From CAYWNA01 sp964459305 (GTDB lineage: Bacteria; Planctomycetota; Planctomycetia; Pirellulales; Pirellulaceae), in assembly GCA_964459305.1 (NCBI GenBank), contig CAYWNA010000060.1, forward strand, positions 1 to 59,096: DNA of 59,096 bases, read 5' to 3'. Position 1 is the first letter of the stretch. Every line of letters begins with the position of its first letter. Below are positions 46,101 to 53,107 of the stretch, piece after piece. A program made the position numbers and the translations under genes. Under the pieces are notes generated by a model that saw nothing but the letters and a program-made list of their open reading frames with translations, had not been told where the DNA came from and did not search any database.

Positions 46101-46340
46101 ACCCGCGCCGCCGACTGGCTCTACGTCTGCCACCCACAACGCGAGTCGACCTCATACGGCAACAATTGGCTCGGCGACGTCTACGATCGCCGCGAACTCA
46201 CCCGTTTCGTCACCAAACCCGTCAAACAAGCCTTCCAATCCCAGCGGGCAAGCACGTTTGAAGACCCAGACAACTTCGCGCCGGCGAAGAAACGCCAGCG
46301 TAAGCCCCGCAAGAAAACGCCTCGAAAGGCGCGTCGGTAG
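40194..46340 (+). CDS. Fused Fe-S nuclease, Dna2/Upf1-like SF1B helicase and PcrA/UvrD-like SF1A helicase
   Basis: 2048 residues from MADTPFRTSP; the start is uncertain. Residues 1-270 are a Cas4/Dna2/TM0106-like PD-(D/E)XK nuclease: DLK (D154, K156), QLTHRVQVLLYALEL, and four likely Fe-S cysteines, C21 and CEWCEFFRYC (C244, C247, C253). About 790-1240 is an SF1B helicase: GPPGTGKT (K831), VVIDEAS (D944), LTENFRM, VDKMQGREADAVIV, LNVAITRARSK. About 1380-2000 is a complete SF1A helicase: AGAGTGKTTT (K1407), LVDEYQDT (D1599), GDDAQSIYSFRAA, LEQNYRST, HSAKGLEW, MFYVALTRA. The tail is Lys/Arg-rich. The first two modules together match Dna2; the second motor is added. DNA-end processing or defence is inferred. 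Dispersed repeats are translated within it. Confidence 0.9.
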   Translation: MADTPFRTSPSAIARYFFHDCERFLRFHAAGAELQRKEGIPKREFDHSPLVKALLDSGYAWEQAVLERHIGERVFIATGDGPCHTRRFDWNQTCDLLRTAKPGSYVYQPTLHLPGVFYDRYGIDPSLVTVSDNHPDLIEVIEGEDGRRRLRVTDLKRGESLQLTHRVQVLLYALELDTILREQRIDDAHVDMETGSVWLGSQPEPTEFLLGDLRPHLEGFLRNDLLRILRAGVGEAHWHVHFRCEWCEFFRYCWSEMQRTDDLSRLSQLTPWGKRYLCERAGVRSTAELGQFLQQPDADDVLGRCASLAGRGPRLAEQVAALDEGKPQAHGAASPSLSRGENVGLFLTLQQEPLGESIYLAGMYVTVRSDLRRAVFSDEVRAKLFDGRKSQPVVLVAEHPEAVEEVRRQWVHLLHEVVVQIHNYNQGRDWKEQLSLQAYVLAEQERTLLVSWLLDSLRDPELAEEAMALLFHFQSPELLAANEHPDREVPFPLVVLLEALGHVLALPVEVNYTLPEALDSLGSRFKLRRNDYYHFPLGAGMRAEPIHAAWYRGKTDTVTEIADQGRTRLQAMWALLQGVRHHAKEAIFTWSAKFTLPTRQEYADPLLSRLAFFARYESLLRCLETRNARCEPLPAQLLLGKVLELEAQGDDRFAITGGAMEIEPSGYPEWLLVTDGESGRRAQLEFRDYASRAKLWQGRKQKDLALVGVTDVQRDGLGTPVGLTVKCQQSFDGDGPQPGERMLLCSRFTDFTTDRVVQFLREGSVKTHELFLRCLRDPAEASEPLALPKRVQRLASDEAAIFHLTESQTEAFHEICQRRVVPVWGPPGTGKTHFLAAVVLALASAHARTKKPFRVLATAFTHAAIENLLRKIASLRQALGPTCSVGIGKAKYWQGEGTTTVEIVDESCLGEWLDEHPQAVIGATAYSSLKKYDELPPFDLVVIDEASQVRVPEAAVPISLVGPKGRLVLAGDHLQLPPIVVGTYPDTPPEEPVLHRSIFEAIANRSQLPSGTILSRSVGQVSNLPVESVATRQLTENFRMNDVLTSFAAELLYGADYRSFDRTIADRRLNLPVERSLDPFVEACLDPQFPLVFVVLDGVWAARENPLEAGLVAKLVTGLRTTLRQPDHKLYDDDAAFFREGVFVVSPHRAQIRTIRRELQRQRMWQSPPLVDTVDKMQGREADAVIVSYGVSDPEFAMQEAEFIYGLNRLNVAITRARSKCIVCLPRPLLDAPPQVFDLPEATRGLAFMRELVEAVSRCGEEISFDLEDGAQAQLYRARDCYIGVQPSGWEDRLVPCQNSNGEFLREGEAPAEPPPREQIGGSLVLPIRQTKLDRALEPGLQPDEPAGDDAVQTADERSKVEVPGPDHATLSPKLDALLARLNGPQREAACHGDDPLLIVAGAGTGKTTTLVHRVAWLISQGIPAERILLLTFTRRAAGEMLHRVADVVRQDDVGRHVWGGTFHGIGMRLLRKYGKAIGTNPRFTIHDQGDAEDLMGVLCRELELGKDDKKFPKKRACLAVHSYCANAELPLEEVLESQFSQHEAYAEPLRDLFQAYVERKSLLNVFDYDDLLLKWCELLDHEEAGEAIRGRFDCVLVDEYQDTNCLQARLLKSLCPDGRGLTVVGDDAQSIYSFRAATVRNILDFPTQFPGTRVVSLEQNYRSTQPILQATNHVIAEARERYTKELWSERSGGPQPQLITCQDEHEQVEFVVGRILQHRKLGIPLAQQAVLFRASHHSILLEAELAKHDLEFVKYGGLKFVESAHVKDMMSLLRLAENPRDVVSGQRVLCLLPGIGPKKAMGLIRDLDAAGGQFDVWSEAKIPAKSKESWPDFVGLMRWLAGEAAGNDLGGQVRRAIKFYEPILRDNFDNADQRLADLEQLDSLATRFPDRTTMLADLTVDPPTSTADLPRGEGRNDPLVLSTMHSAKGLEWRVVCVLHATDGKIPWERSLLDPDQLEEERRMFYVALTRAADWLYVCHPQRESTSYGNNWLGDVYDRRELTRFVTKPVKQAFQSQRASTFEDPDNFAPAKKRQRKPRKKTPRKARR
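43245..43267 (+). repeat. In-frame dispersed palindrome inside the SF1B helicase core
   Basis: GGCAGGTT-TCC-AACCTGCC is a perfect 8-bp hairpin that translates as VGQVSNLP (residues 1018-1025). It stands just before the conserved helicase motif TENFRM. I recall VGQVSNLP as a recurrent peptide from planctomycete dispersed repeats. Confidence 0.65.
44041..44220 (+). repeat. Nested dispersed repeats forming the linker between the two helicases
   Basis: The outer ends TTGGAGTACAGCCTTCAGG (44041) and GAGCCTGGACTCCAAC (to 44220) belong to the 24404 family. Inside are CCCTGTCA / TGACAGGG and a GGGAGGGCGAAGCTCCC hairpin read as REGEAPAE. The block spans about residues 1283-1343 and stays in frame. 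Confidence 0.7.
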
Positions 46341-46507
46341 CGCCGGTCACCGTTGCGCGTTCTTGAGTTCGGCTGCCTCTTACGCACACGATAAGAACCA
46401 GACGCCGCCCTCACTACAACCGCGGATGCCTCATCTATACCGCTCCAAGGCAAGAATGACGAATGTGCCAATCCCCACCGGCAGCGGTATAATTCCCGCA
46501 ACTTTTG

Positions 46508-46535
46508 TTGACACTCCCCTGCGAAGCGATATGAT
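46508..46535 (+). promoter_or_regulatory. Strong sigma-70-like promoter
   Basis: TTGACA (46508-46513), a 16-bp spacer and TATGAT (46530-46535). The surrounding stretch is AT-rich. It lies about 270 bp upstream of the receiver-like gene and would produce a long structured leader. Confidence 0.6.
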
Positions 46536-46582
46536 AAAGGTACGCGCGAAAGAGCATTTTTGATGATGTTCAATATACGGTA

Positions 46583-46687
46583 AGGCAAGTCCCGGAAAAC
46601 CGCCTACCACAACAGGGTTTACTACAGCCCGAACGCGCGAAGGGGACCATCCCCGACCACTGGGATATCTTTCCTTGGGACTTGCCT
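46583..46687 (+). ncRNA. Candidate structured leader or small RNA
   Basis: AGGCAAGTCCC (46583-46593) pairs perfectly with GGGACTTGCCT (46677-46687), enclosing 83 nt that contain a smaller hairpin GGGGA-CCA-TCCCC (46642-46654). It lies about 45 nt after the predicted start of a strong promoter and 120 nt before the receiver-like gene. It matches no RNA family I recognise. The rest of the 466-bp gap (46341-46507) holds no supported ORF. Confidence 0.35.
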
Positions 46688-46806
46688 AAGACACCTGTAC
46701 TGGGATCGAATCACCTTTCTGAAGGAGGCATTTCTTAAGGCGGCACTAGCGGTTCCCGTAGTAAGGGAGTCAGAAGAACGTGACGTTTTTCAACGGGAGT
46801 AGTGTC

Positions 46807-47277
46807 ATGTCCAATGTACTTACGGAGACGCGCCGCGCGGAACTCGATCGCCACGGCGCAATCGTGATTGTGGATGACAATGCGCAAACCGGCCCGGCGG
46901 TACTTGAGCGCATACAAACTCACTTTGGGGACACATGCGAAGTTCTCCAAGCGAGTGACAGCCAGGAAGCGGCGAATCTCGTCAAATCGCTCCAGGGCGA
47001 GAGGAACCTTGAGGTTCCTGTGATCGCTATCGCGATGAGCGTGGTTCTCGGCGAACCTGTTGGACCGACGATCCGGGAATTCGTGCCCTCGGCGACCAAG
47101 ATCATTGCCTACGCCGATGCCCCTACGGAACAATTGCGGGATCAAGCGATCGCAGCCGGCGCATCAGTTTGCGTCCGCATTGACGATGTAGAGACCGTCG
47201 TACACGACGTGCTCCTGGAACAGGAGCTCGGTGAGCTAGATTTTGGGTTTGCCCCCGTTTTTTCATTTGTTTCATGA
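46807..47277 (+). CDS. Degenerate response-regulator receiver-like protein
   Basis: 156 residues from MSNVLTETRRAEL, preceded by GGGAG. The receiver pattern is visible: AIVIVDDNAQTGPAVLERI with the acidic pair (residues 20-21), then CEVLQASDSQEAANLVKSL, and KIIAYADAPTEQLRDQAIAAGAS for strand 4 to helix 5. The third strand reads VPVIAIAMSVV, with no Asp where the phospho-acceptor should be, so it cannot be phosphorylated in the usual way. No output domain is present. It may act as a phosphorylation-independent adaptor. A long structured leader precedes it. Confidence 0.65.
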   Translation: MSNVLTETRRAELDRHGAIVIVDDNAQTGPAVLERIQTHFGDTCEVLQASDSQEAANLVKSLQGERNLEVPVIAIAMSVVLGEPVGPTIREFVPSATKIIAYADAPTEQLRDQAIAAGASVCVRIDDVETVVHDVLLEQELGELDFGFAPVFSFVS

Positions 47278-47307
47278 CGCCGGCACCGCAGACCATTGCC
47301 TGCCGTT

Positions 47308-47400
47308 CTATCCAACCTTGGGATTGCCACACCAATCGTGCTTGGCTCCGTGACGGATCAGCACGCACCCGAAACCCTCGATCGCCTTGATTAGATCCAT
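47308..47400 (-). pseudogene. hicA: hicA toxin remnant
   Basis: A 30-codon frame starting MDLIKAIEGFGCVLIRHGAK followed by HDWCGNPKVG and a stop. This matches the N-terminal half of HicA-type mRNA interferases, including the catalytic His in RHGAKHDW, but the C-terminal half (normally about 30 more residues) is missing. It lies on the strand of the permease gene and downstream of a short fragment that may be its broken partner. Confidence 0.6.
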
Positions 47401-47405
47401 CCGCT

Positions 47406-47483
47406 TCACGAGACGAGCAGGTCCTCAACGTTGCGAATTCCGGGGATCTGGCCGCCCGGGAGGTCCTCGCGACGATCCTTGAG
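47406..47483 (-). pseudogene. Short coding fragment between permease and hicA remnant
   Basis: A 25-codon stretch (LKDRREDLPGGQIPGIRNVED, then LLVS) in the same frame as the permease, starting directly after its stop codon, and ending just before the hicA start. The position suits the tail of an antitoxin gene, but the family is not recognised. Confidence 0.25.
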
Positions 47484-49865
47484 TCATTCTTTCACCTTCA
47501 GAGCTTCCACGTAGTCCAGTTTGTGGATTCTCCATTGGACCGCGCAGTGGGCTAGGAGTGCGAACAGAATGGAGAGTGCCAGGGTGGACAGCCAGATCCA
47601 GGGTGAGCTGACGATCGGCAATCGCAGCAGATCGCTTTCGTAGCCCACGGCGGTGGCGACCATCAGCAGGTAGCCTACGGGGAATCCCAGCAGCGTACCG
47701 GCTAAGTTGGTCAACATGCTCTCCCGCAGGAAGATGCCGCCGACACGCCATTGGTCGTATCCCAGCGCCAGAAATGTCGCCACTTCGCGTTGCCGTTCGG
47801 CCAGACTGACCATGGATGCATTGACAATGCTGCCGAAGAACACTGCGCCCGCAAAGACAATCAGCATGCCAATGAAAACCAACTGGTTAATCACTAACGT
47901 TTGGTACAGATTCTCCACCGTGTCGCGGCGGACGACGACCGAGCGGACGCCCGGCGTCTCTTTCAGCCGGCGAAACATCCGCGACAGATCGTCCGGGCGA
48001 CCGCTGATCGCCAATTGCGCACCGGTCACGACAAACTCCTCGCCGACCAGTCGACTAAGGTGTCCCAATTCGGCGTAGGCTGCCAGTCCCATGTAGCTGT
48101 CGGCAACCTCGACAATCGCCACGTCCACGGGACGCCGCTCGCCTTTGACCGGAATCATTGTAACCACCTCACCCGGACCGACGTGCAGGATGGACGCCAA
48201 ACGACGGCTGATGACCAGTCCGGATTCGGGCAGCGATATGGGCCGTGCCTGAGTATCGCGCGGTATCGTTAGCCGAGCATCCTGCAGAAGCCCCATGACG
48301 GCGCCTTTGCGGCGGTACGGCCCATGGACGAACGTGCAGCCGACGTTCAGCACGGGTTCCGCGTGGTCGACGCCGGGTAGACCGCGTACTTCCCCTATCG
48401 CATCACGGCCGCGTTCGCTTTCAAAGGTCAAGTCGACGTCACTTCGTGTGACACGCTGGAATTGAAAGTCCAGCAAGTAGAACGACGACTCGTACATCAT
48501 GAATCCGGAGACCAACAGGCCCGCGCCCATGGCGGCCGCAAAGACACCTGCCGCCGTTCGCACACGGGCTCGGAATAGGCTACGCAGCGCCATTCGCCAA
48601 ACGCTGCTGAGCCCTTTCCACAACCCGCCCAGCCAACGTTCCAGTACGATCGCGTGACCACTTCGCGGCGGCTCCGGGCGCATGGCTTCGGCCGCTTGCA
48701 GACACAACATGGACCGGGCGCCGCGCAAACTGCCCAATATGGCGCACAACAGACTGATCGAAATACCGACCGCATGGGTGTACCAATAGAAGTTGCTGCG
48801 CAAGTCGGGAAACTCAAAGAATGCCCGATAGACCATCGTCATCCCCGTGGCCGACAGATATCCCAGAAAGCTGCCCGCCAAACCGCCGGCCACGCCGACG
48901 GTGAGTCCAAAGGTGAGGAAGTGCCCGAAGATGGTCCAGTCGCCGTAGCCCAGCGCCTTGAGCGTTCCGACGACGGTGCGCTGTTGGCGTGCTAGTCGGT
49001 TGATCAGCACGTTCAGCACCAAGGCTGCCACGGCCAGGAAGATCGACGGAACCACGGTGGCGAACGCTCCCAGCCCACCAATTTCGCTGGACAGAAACAG
49101 GTTGGACGGCTGCTGGCTCAACGGCGTCACCATGAACACGCCGAAGGGCTCCAGCAGCAGCTCCGCACGACGCAACGTCTCGCTGTTCTCGCGGCGCGCC
49201 TCCGGAGCAAGCATCCCCACCACCTGGTTCGCAGCACCTTCGAAGTCGAACACCTCCTCGGCGTACGTATGCTTGATGTAGAACACGCCGAAGCCGCGGG
49301 GATCAGGCACGATCTCGCCCGGCCCCAACAGGTAGGTGAACTCGCTGCTGATCCCCGTGCCGACAACCAGGAATTCTTCGCGGCGGTTGTTCAGCAGCAA
49401 ACGAATCCAATCACCCGGCAGAAGATCGTGCTCGCGTGCAAACGCATCGTTGACGATCACTTCGTTGGGACGGCGCTGGGTGAAATAGTGTCCGTGTCGC
49501 AAAACGATGTCGTTGATGACATTGGCCCGTCGATCGGGAAGAGAAATCACCAGTGCGTTGATCGGTTTGGCGACGTCGGGCAAGTCTGCCCTGGCGTAGA
49601 ACTGAATTCGCGGATGAATCTCCGTCACGCCCGGCACTTCGGCCAACAAAGCCAACTCGGACACCGGTGCTTTCTTCAGGTCGATCCAGAAGTCCGCCAT
49701 CCGGCATTGGCGATAGTATTTCTCTTTGGCCCGGTTCAGGTTGTGATAGGCGGACTGCATCGACACAAAGCACATCACGCCAATAGCGATGATGCTGCCA
49801 ATCGTCAGCAACAGCCACTTCGAGCGATAAAGATCGCGAACGAGTTTGCGCCCGAGCGTATTCAC
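47484..49865 (-). CDS. FtsX/MacB-type ABC transporter permease
   Basis: 793 residues from the GTG at 49865; a longer upstream reading lacks support. One N-terminal helix (about 13-33: WLLLTIGSIIAIGVMCFVS), a large extracytoplasmic domain, a first FtsX block near 265-390 (SIFLAVAALVLNVLINRLARQQ), a second extracytoplasmic domain from about 445, and a final FtsX block (about 665-780: MLIVFAGAVFFGSIVNASMV). This doubled layout is that of LolC/E-like and MacB-like permeases that drive lipoprotein or peptide export. No ATPase or adaptor gene lies nearby, and the region downstream contains broken genes, so partners may have been lost or are encoded elsewhere. Confidence 0.87.
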   Translation of the reverse strand: MNTLGRKLVRDLYRSKWLLLTIGSIIAIGVMCFVSMQSAYHNLNRAKEKYYRQCRMADFWIDLKKAPVSELALLAEVPGVTEIHPRIQFYARADLPDVAKPINALVISLPDRRANVINDIVLRHGHYFTQRRPNEVIVNDAFAREHDLLPGDWIRLLLNNRREEFLVVGTGISSEFTYLLGPGEIVPDPRGFGVFYIKHTYAEEVFDFEGAANQVVGMLAPEARRENSETLRRAELLLEPFGVFMVTPLSQQPSNLFLSSEIGGLGAFATVVPSIFLAVAALVLNVLINRLARQQRTVVGTLKALGYGDWTIFGHFLTFGLTVGVAGGLAGSFLGYLSATGMTMVYRAFFEFPDLRSNFYWYTHAVGISISLLCAILGSLRGARSMLCLQAAEAMRPEPPRSGHAIVLERWLGGLWKGLSSVWRMALRSLFRARVRTAAGVFAAAMGAGLLVSGFMMYESSFYLLDFQFQRVTRSDVDLTFESERGRDAIGEVRGLPGVDHAEPVLNVGCTFVHGPYRRKGAVMGLLQDARLTIPRDTQARPISLPESGLVISRRLASILHVGPGEVVTMIPVKGERRPVDVAIVEVADSYMGLAAYAELGHLSRLVGEEFVVTGAQLAISGRPDDLSRMFRRLKETPGVRSVVVRRDTVENLYQTLVINQLVFIGMLIVFAGAVFFGSIVNASMVSLAERQREVATFLALGYDQWRVGGIFLRESMLTNLAGTLLGFPVGYLLMVATAVGYESDLLRLPIVSSPWIWLSTLALSILFALLAHCAVQWRIHKLDYVEALKVKE

Positions 49866-49996
49866 GGGTCCGGCACCTGGGTGTCTTGAAGTAGGGTGCA
49901 CTATGCACACCACACATTATGGAGCGCGGCACTCATGCTAGTCCACCGAGCGGGCCGATTGAAATTCGCCGAATCGGCGGAGTTCAAGGTCGGAAG

Positions 49997-52900
49997 TCAA
50001 TCCGGGACGGCGAAACCGGTGTTCACCCAGTCGGCGTGGTCGCTGGCGTTGGCGTCGTCGGCATCGTTGACGACCAAGTGGACTTTTCGGATGCGCGTTG
50101 TGAGCGGCGTGTCGAAGTGCCAAATCCGAACTGTCTGATCGCAAAGCATGGGACTCTTGGCCAGCACTGCGGGTCGCTCCCCCATTTCGCCTGTGTCGCC
50201 GTAGATCATCGCCACCACGCTGCTACGCGGGTCGGTCCGCTTCTCGTCGTCCAGTCCGACTGTCGCCACAAAACGCTTTGCCCCATCGGGAACATCGAAG
50301 ATCAGTAATGAATTGGCGTGTACGCCCATCCCGTCCTCGTACGTGGTGCCGAGCAAACAAAGTGGATTACCCTCACACGTGCGATTCTTGCCGATCTTGC
50401 CCCAGCCGGTTTTCGCCGACGCCGGAGTCAGGCTGGTGATGGATATGTCGGGCTTGGGCGGTACCGGTGGAACAACAAGTTCTTTGGGCGCTGTAACTCC
50501 GACGCTCGCCGGATCCGAGAGCCGTCCGTCCCATCCGATCGACTGGACTGTGTAATGGTAGGCGGCGCCCCGCGCGAAATCCGTGTCGCAGAAACGGGAT
50601 TCGGTCGTCTCGAAAACGCGACCATCGCTCCGTGCGACGCGGAATGCCGTTGCGTCCGTAGCTTTCCACTGCAGGAGGACCTCGTGATAAGCCACGTCGG
50701 CCTTCAACTCTTCGATCGTTTGCGGAGCGGGAACGTCTACGGCGGCGCGGCGGAACTGGACGCTCCAATCGACCGTCTGGCTGGTTGTGCTTTCTATGCG
50801 AATGCGGATCTTCGGGCCGTTTTGCTCGGCGGTCACTTGCACCTCGGCCCCTGAATCGTCAGACGATGCCTTCGCGCCGGTAATGCGGTATGACTCTTCG
50901 CCCGCGGGCACAATGATCCGCATCTCGTAGGGATCTCCGGCCACCACCTGGCTTCGCCCACAAAGCGTCAAATTGTCCGCATCCCACGTCTCCTCCATCA
51001 CGTCGACGATTCCCTGCGTGATGTGGCGGGACGTGCTAATCAACTGAGGGCAATCGGTCTCTGGACGCACGGCGAGCACACGACACGAACCGCCCGGCAG
51101 CGTGCACCGCAGGCGATCAGCGAATGGCGGTACGAAGCGATCGGCCCAGTAGTCGTAGCCGACAAATCGCTTCGCTTCGGGCAGGCCGATCTGCGACAGC
51201 GGACGGTTCACTTCGGCCGGTTTCTGCTCATCCCAATTGAACAGGCCGATCACGTCGCGTCGCACTTTGCGGCGAGTGTCCGTCAGAAGCCAAATTTGCG
51301 CAAGCTCGTTTTCGAACAGGTCGACCGGTCGCGGACGCAGGCCGTGGTTGGGCATCGAGCGACGCAGCAGATCGATGCGCTCTTCGGGTAAATCAGGAAG
51401 CCACTCGCTGAACACGGTGAGCTGCCCGCTGAGTGTGACCCACGAGCAAATGAGCCGCGCGTGAGCCAGCGGCATGTTCGGGCGTATGTACACCGGATCG
51501 GGGTCGTTGTACCAGACGCGTCCGTGCAGGAAGTAGCGGTTCGCCCCGTGCCACGGTCCGCGGCAGAGGGCCTGCCAATTCGTGCCGTTGTCGGGCCCGA
51601 TCCGCATGGCGTCGACCAGGCCGAAGCTGCCCCCGAAGGATCGCATGTTCTGCGAAGCGCAACAGCCAAGGAAGAAGACATCCGGCCCGGCCGCTTCGCG
51701 TACCAGCTTGAAGCCGTCGCGGTATGCCTCGATGTTTGTCTTATCCGAATCGTGGAACACCGCCTCGCCAATGTCGTCCTCCACGTATCCGTTGTTCACG
51801 TACGTCAGCTTCGTCGCCGTGCCGGTCCAAAGGCCGTCCATTTTGAAGTAGTCGTAGCCCCAGTCATGTGCAATTCGGCGGACAATACTGCGGACGTACG
51901 CTTGCGTGTCGGGGTTCGTCATGTCCAACGACGTTCCGCCCCAGCGTGCCCAATAGGGCGTTCCGTCTCTGCGCTTGACGAACCAGTCCGAGTGCTGCTG
52001 GAAGAACGGATCATCCCGGTCGCCAGCAAATGGCATGAACCAGATGCCGGGGACGAGGCCGGTCGCTCGGATGCGATCGGCGGCGTTCTTCATACCACCG
52101 GGATAGGGACCCTCCGGCTTGTGCGTTGAGAAGATCTTCGCCGGGCCGTTGCGACGCTGGCCATCCTGCCACTTGTCGTCGATCTGAACGAAATCGAATC
52201 CAAACGGCTTCAGTTTCTCCGCAGCCGTCTCGGCCAATTCGACGACATGCGACTCGTCGCTCGCCCCGCCGTGCGGACTGCTGTACCAAGTGCAATAGCC
52301 GGACACAATCGGACGCAGGCGGATTTGATAGAACTGGGCAATGGCGTCGGCGTACGCCTCCAGCCCAAGCCGCGAGTCGTCGAACAAGCCAATTGCGAAA
52401 ACCTCGCTGTCGGTTTTCGTACCAGGCCGGATGCGGAGGCAGCCATAATCGATCTGGGGCAAAAGCCGGACCGATTCGTTTTCGACCTCCGAGAATACAA
52501 CTCCACTTCCCCGATCGTGGCTCAGCCAGCCCGCTACGACGCCGCGCCGATTCTTAGGCGAGGCGATGGCCAAGAACGCATAGCTGCCCGGGTGGTCGTT
52601 CGGGTTCGTCAAGCCCGCGGTTCCCAGGGCCTTCAATTCCTCCGCAGGTTCTGCCAAATCAAGCGTCACGGCAAACGGTCGCACGTGATGCACAATCTGA
52701 TCCTCCGATGTCTCGTTGCTCAGTTCCTTCTGAACGAGCACGAAGGGCGTTTCAGGCAGTAGGATAATTCGACCGATGTCGCCGTCGGGCAGCGCGACCT
52801 CGATCGCACGACCAGCCCCCATTCGAGCATGCTGCCATGGCACGAGCTGAACACTGACCGGTTGTTTGTCGAATCGCAACTGCACGGACTCGCGCCCGCC

Positions 52901-53089
52901 GGGCCGCGCCAAACGAAAAACGCCTTCGGCCGCATCCCACACCACGCTGAGCTGTGCGTTCTCAAGCCGGCAATCCTCCTCCGTCGCCACGCTGGGCTCG
53001 GCGGCGCCGACACGCAACGCGCACAAGAGCAAGAGCTTCAAGGTTAGAATAGCGAGACAAATCGTACGCGGGCTGTCAAAGATGGTCAT
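49997..53089 (-). CDS. Secreted alpha-galactosidase-like (GH27/GH36 clan) enzyme with NPCBM domain
   Basis: 1030 residues with a signal peptide (LAILTLKLLLLCALRVGAAE). An N-terminal beta-supersandwich runs to about 270. The TIM barrel follows: YCTWYSSPHGG, FGFDFVQIDDKWQDGQ, and the likely nucleophile in WGYDYFKMDGLW (about residue 418). A later FLGCCASQNMRSFG and the acid residue in the region around DAMRIGPDN fit GH-D clan spacing. C-terminally a fibronectin-like segment (about 800-880) precedes an NPCBM carbohydrate-binding domain (ISITSLTPASAKTGWGKIGKN, split near residue 890, and GVHANSLLIFDVP). The enzyme probably removes alpha-linked galactose from an extracellular glycan. Confidence 0.85.
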   Translation of the reverse strand: MTIFDSPRTICLAILTLKLLLLCALRVGAAEPSVATEEDCRLENAQLSVVWDAAEGVFRLARPGGRESVQLRFDKQPVSVQLVPWQHARMGAGRAIEVALPDGDIGRIILLPETPFVLVQKELSNETSEDQIVHHVRPFAVTLDLAEPAEELKALGTAGLTNPNDHPGSYAFLAIASPKNRRGVVAGWLSHDRGSGVVFSEVENESVRLLPQIDYGCLRIRPGTKTDSEVFAIGLFDDSRLGLEAYADAIAQFYQIRLRPIVSGYCTWYSSPHGGASDESHVVELAETAAEKLKPFGFDFVQIDDKWQDGQRRNGPAKIFSTHKPEGPYPGGMKNAADRIRATGLVPGIWFMPFAGDRDDPFFQQHSDWFVKRRDGTPYWARWGGTSLDMTNPDTQAYVRSIVRRIAHDWGYDYFKMDGLWTGTATKLTYVNNGYVEDDIGEAVFHDSDKTNIEAYRDGFKLVREAAGPDVFFLGCCASQNMRSFGGSFGLVDAMRIGPDNGTNWQALCRGPWHGANRYFLHGRVWYNDPDPVYIRPNMPLAHARLICSWVTLSGQLTVFSEWLPDLPEERIDLLRRSMPNHGLRPRPVDLFENELAQIWLLTDTRRKVRRDVIGLFNWDEQKPAEVNRPLSQIGLPEAKRFVGYDYWADRFVPPFADRLRCTLPGGSCRVLAVRPETDCPQLISTSRHITQGIVDVMEETWDADNLTLCGRSQVVAGDPYEMRIIVPAGEESYRITGAKASSDDSGAEVQVTAEQNGPKIRIRIESTTSQTVDWSVQFRRAAVDVPAPQTIEELKADVAYHEVLLQWKATDATAFRVARSDGRVFETTESRFCDTDFARGAAYHYTVQSIGWDGRLSDPASVGVTAPKELVVPPVPPKPDISITSLTPASAKTGWGKIGKNRTCEGNPLCLLGTTYEDGMGVHANSLLIFDVPDGAKRFVATVGLDDEKRTDPRSSVVAMIYGDTGEMGERPAVLAKSPMLCDQTVRIWHFDTPLTTRIRKVHLVVNDADDANASDHADWVNTGFAVPD

Positions 53090-53107
53090 GGAAGTCTCCT
53101 TGAGTTG

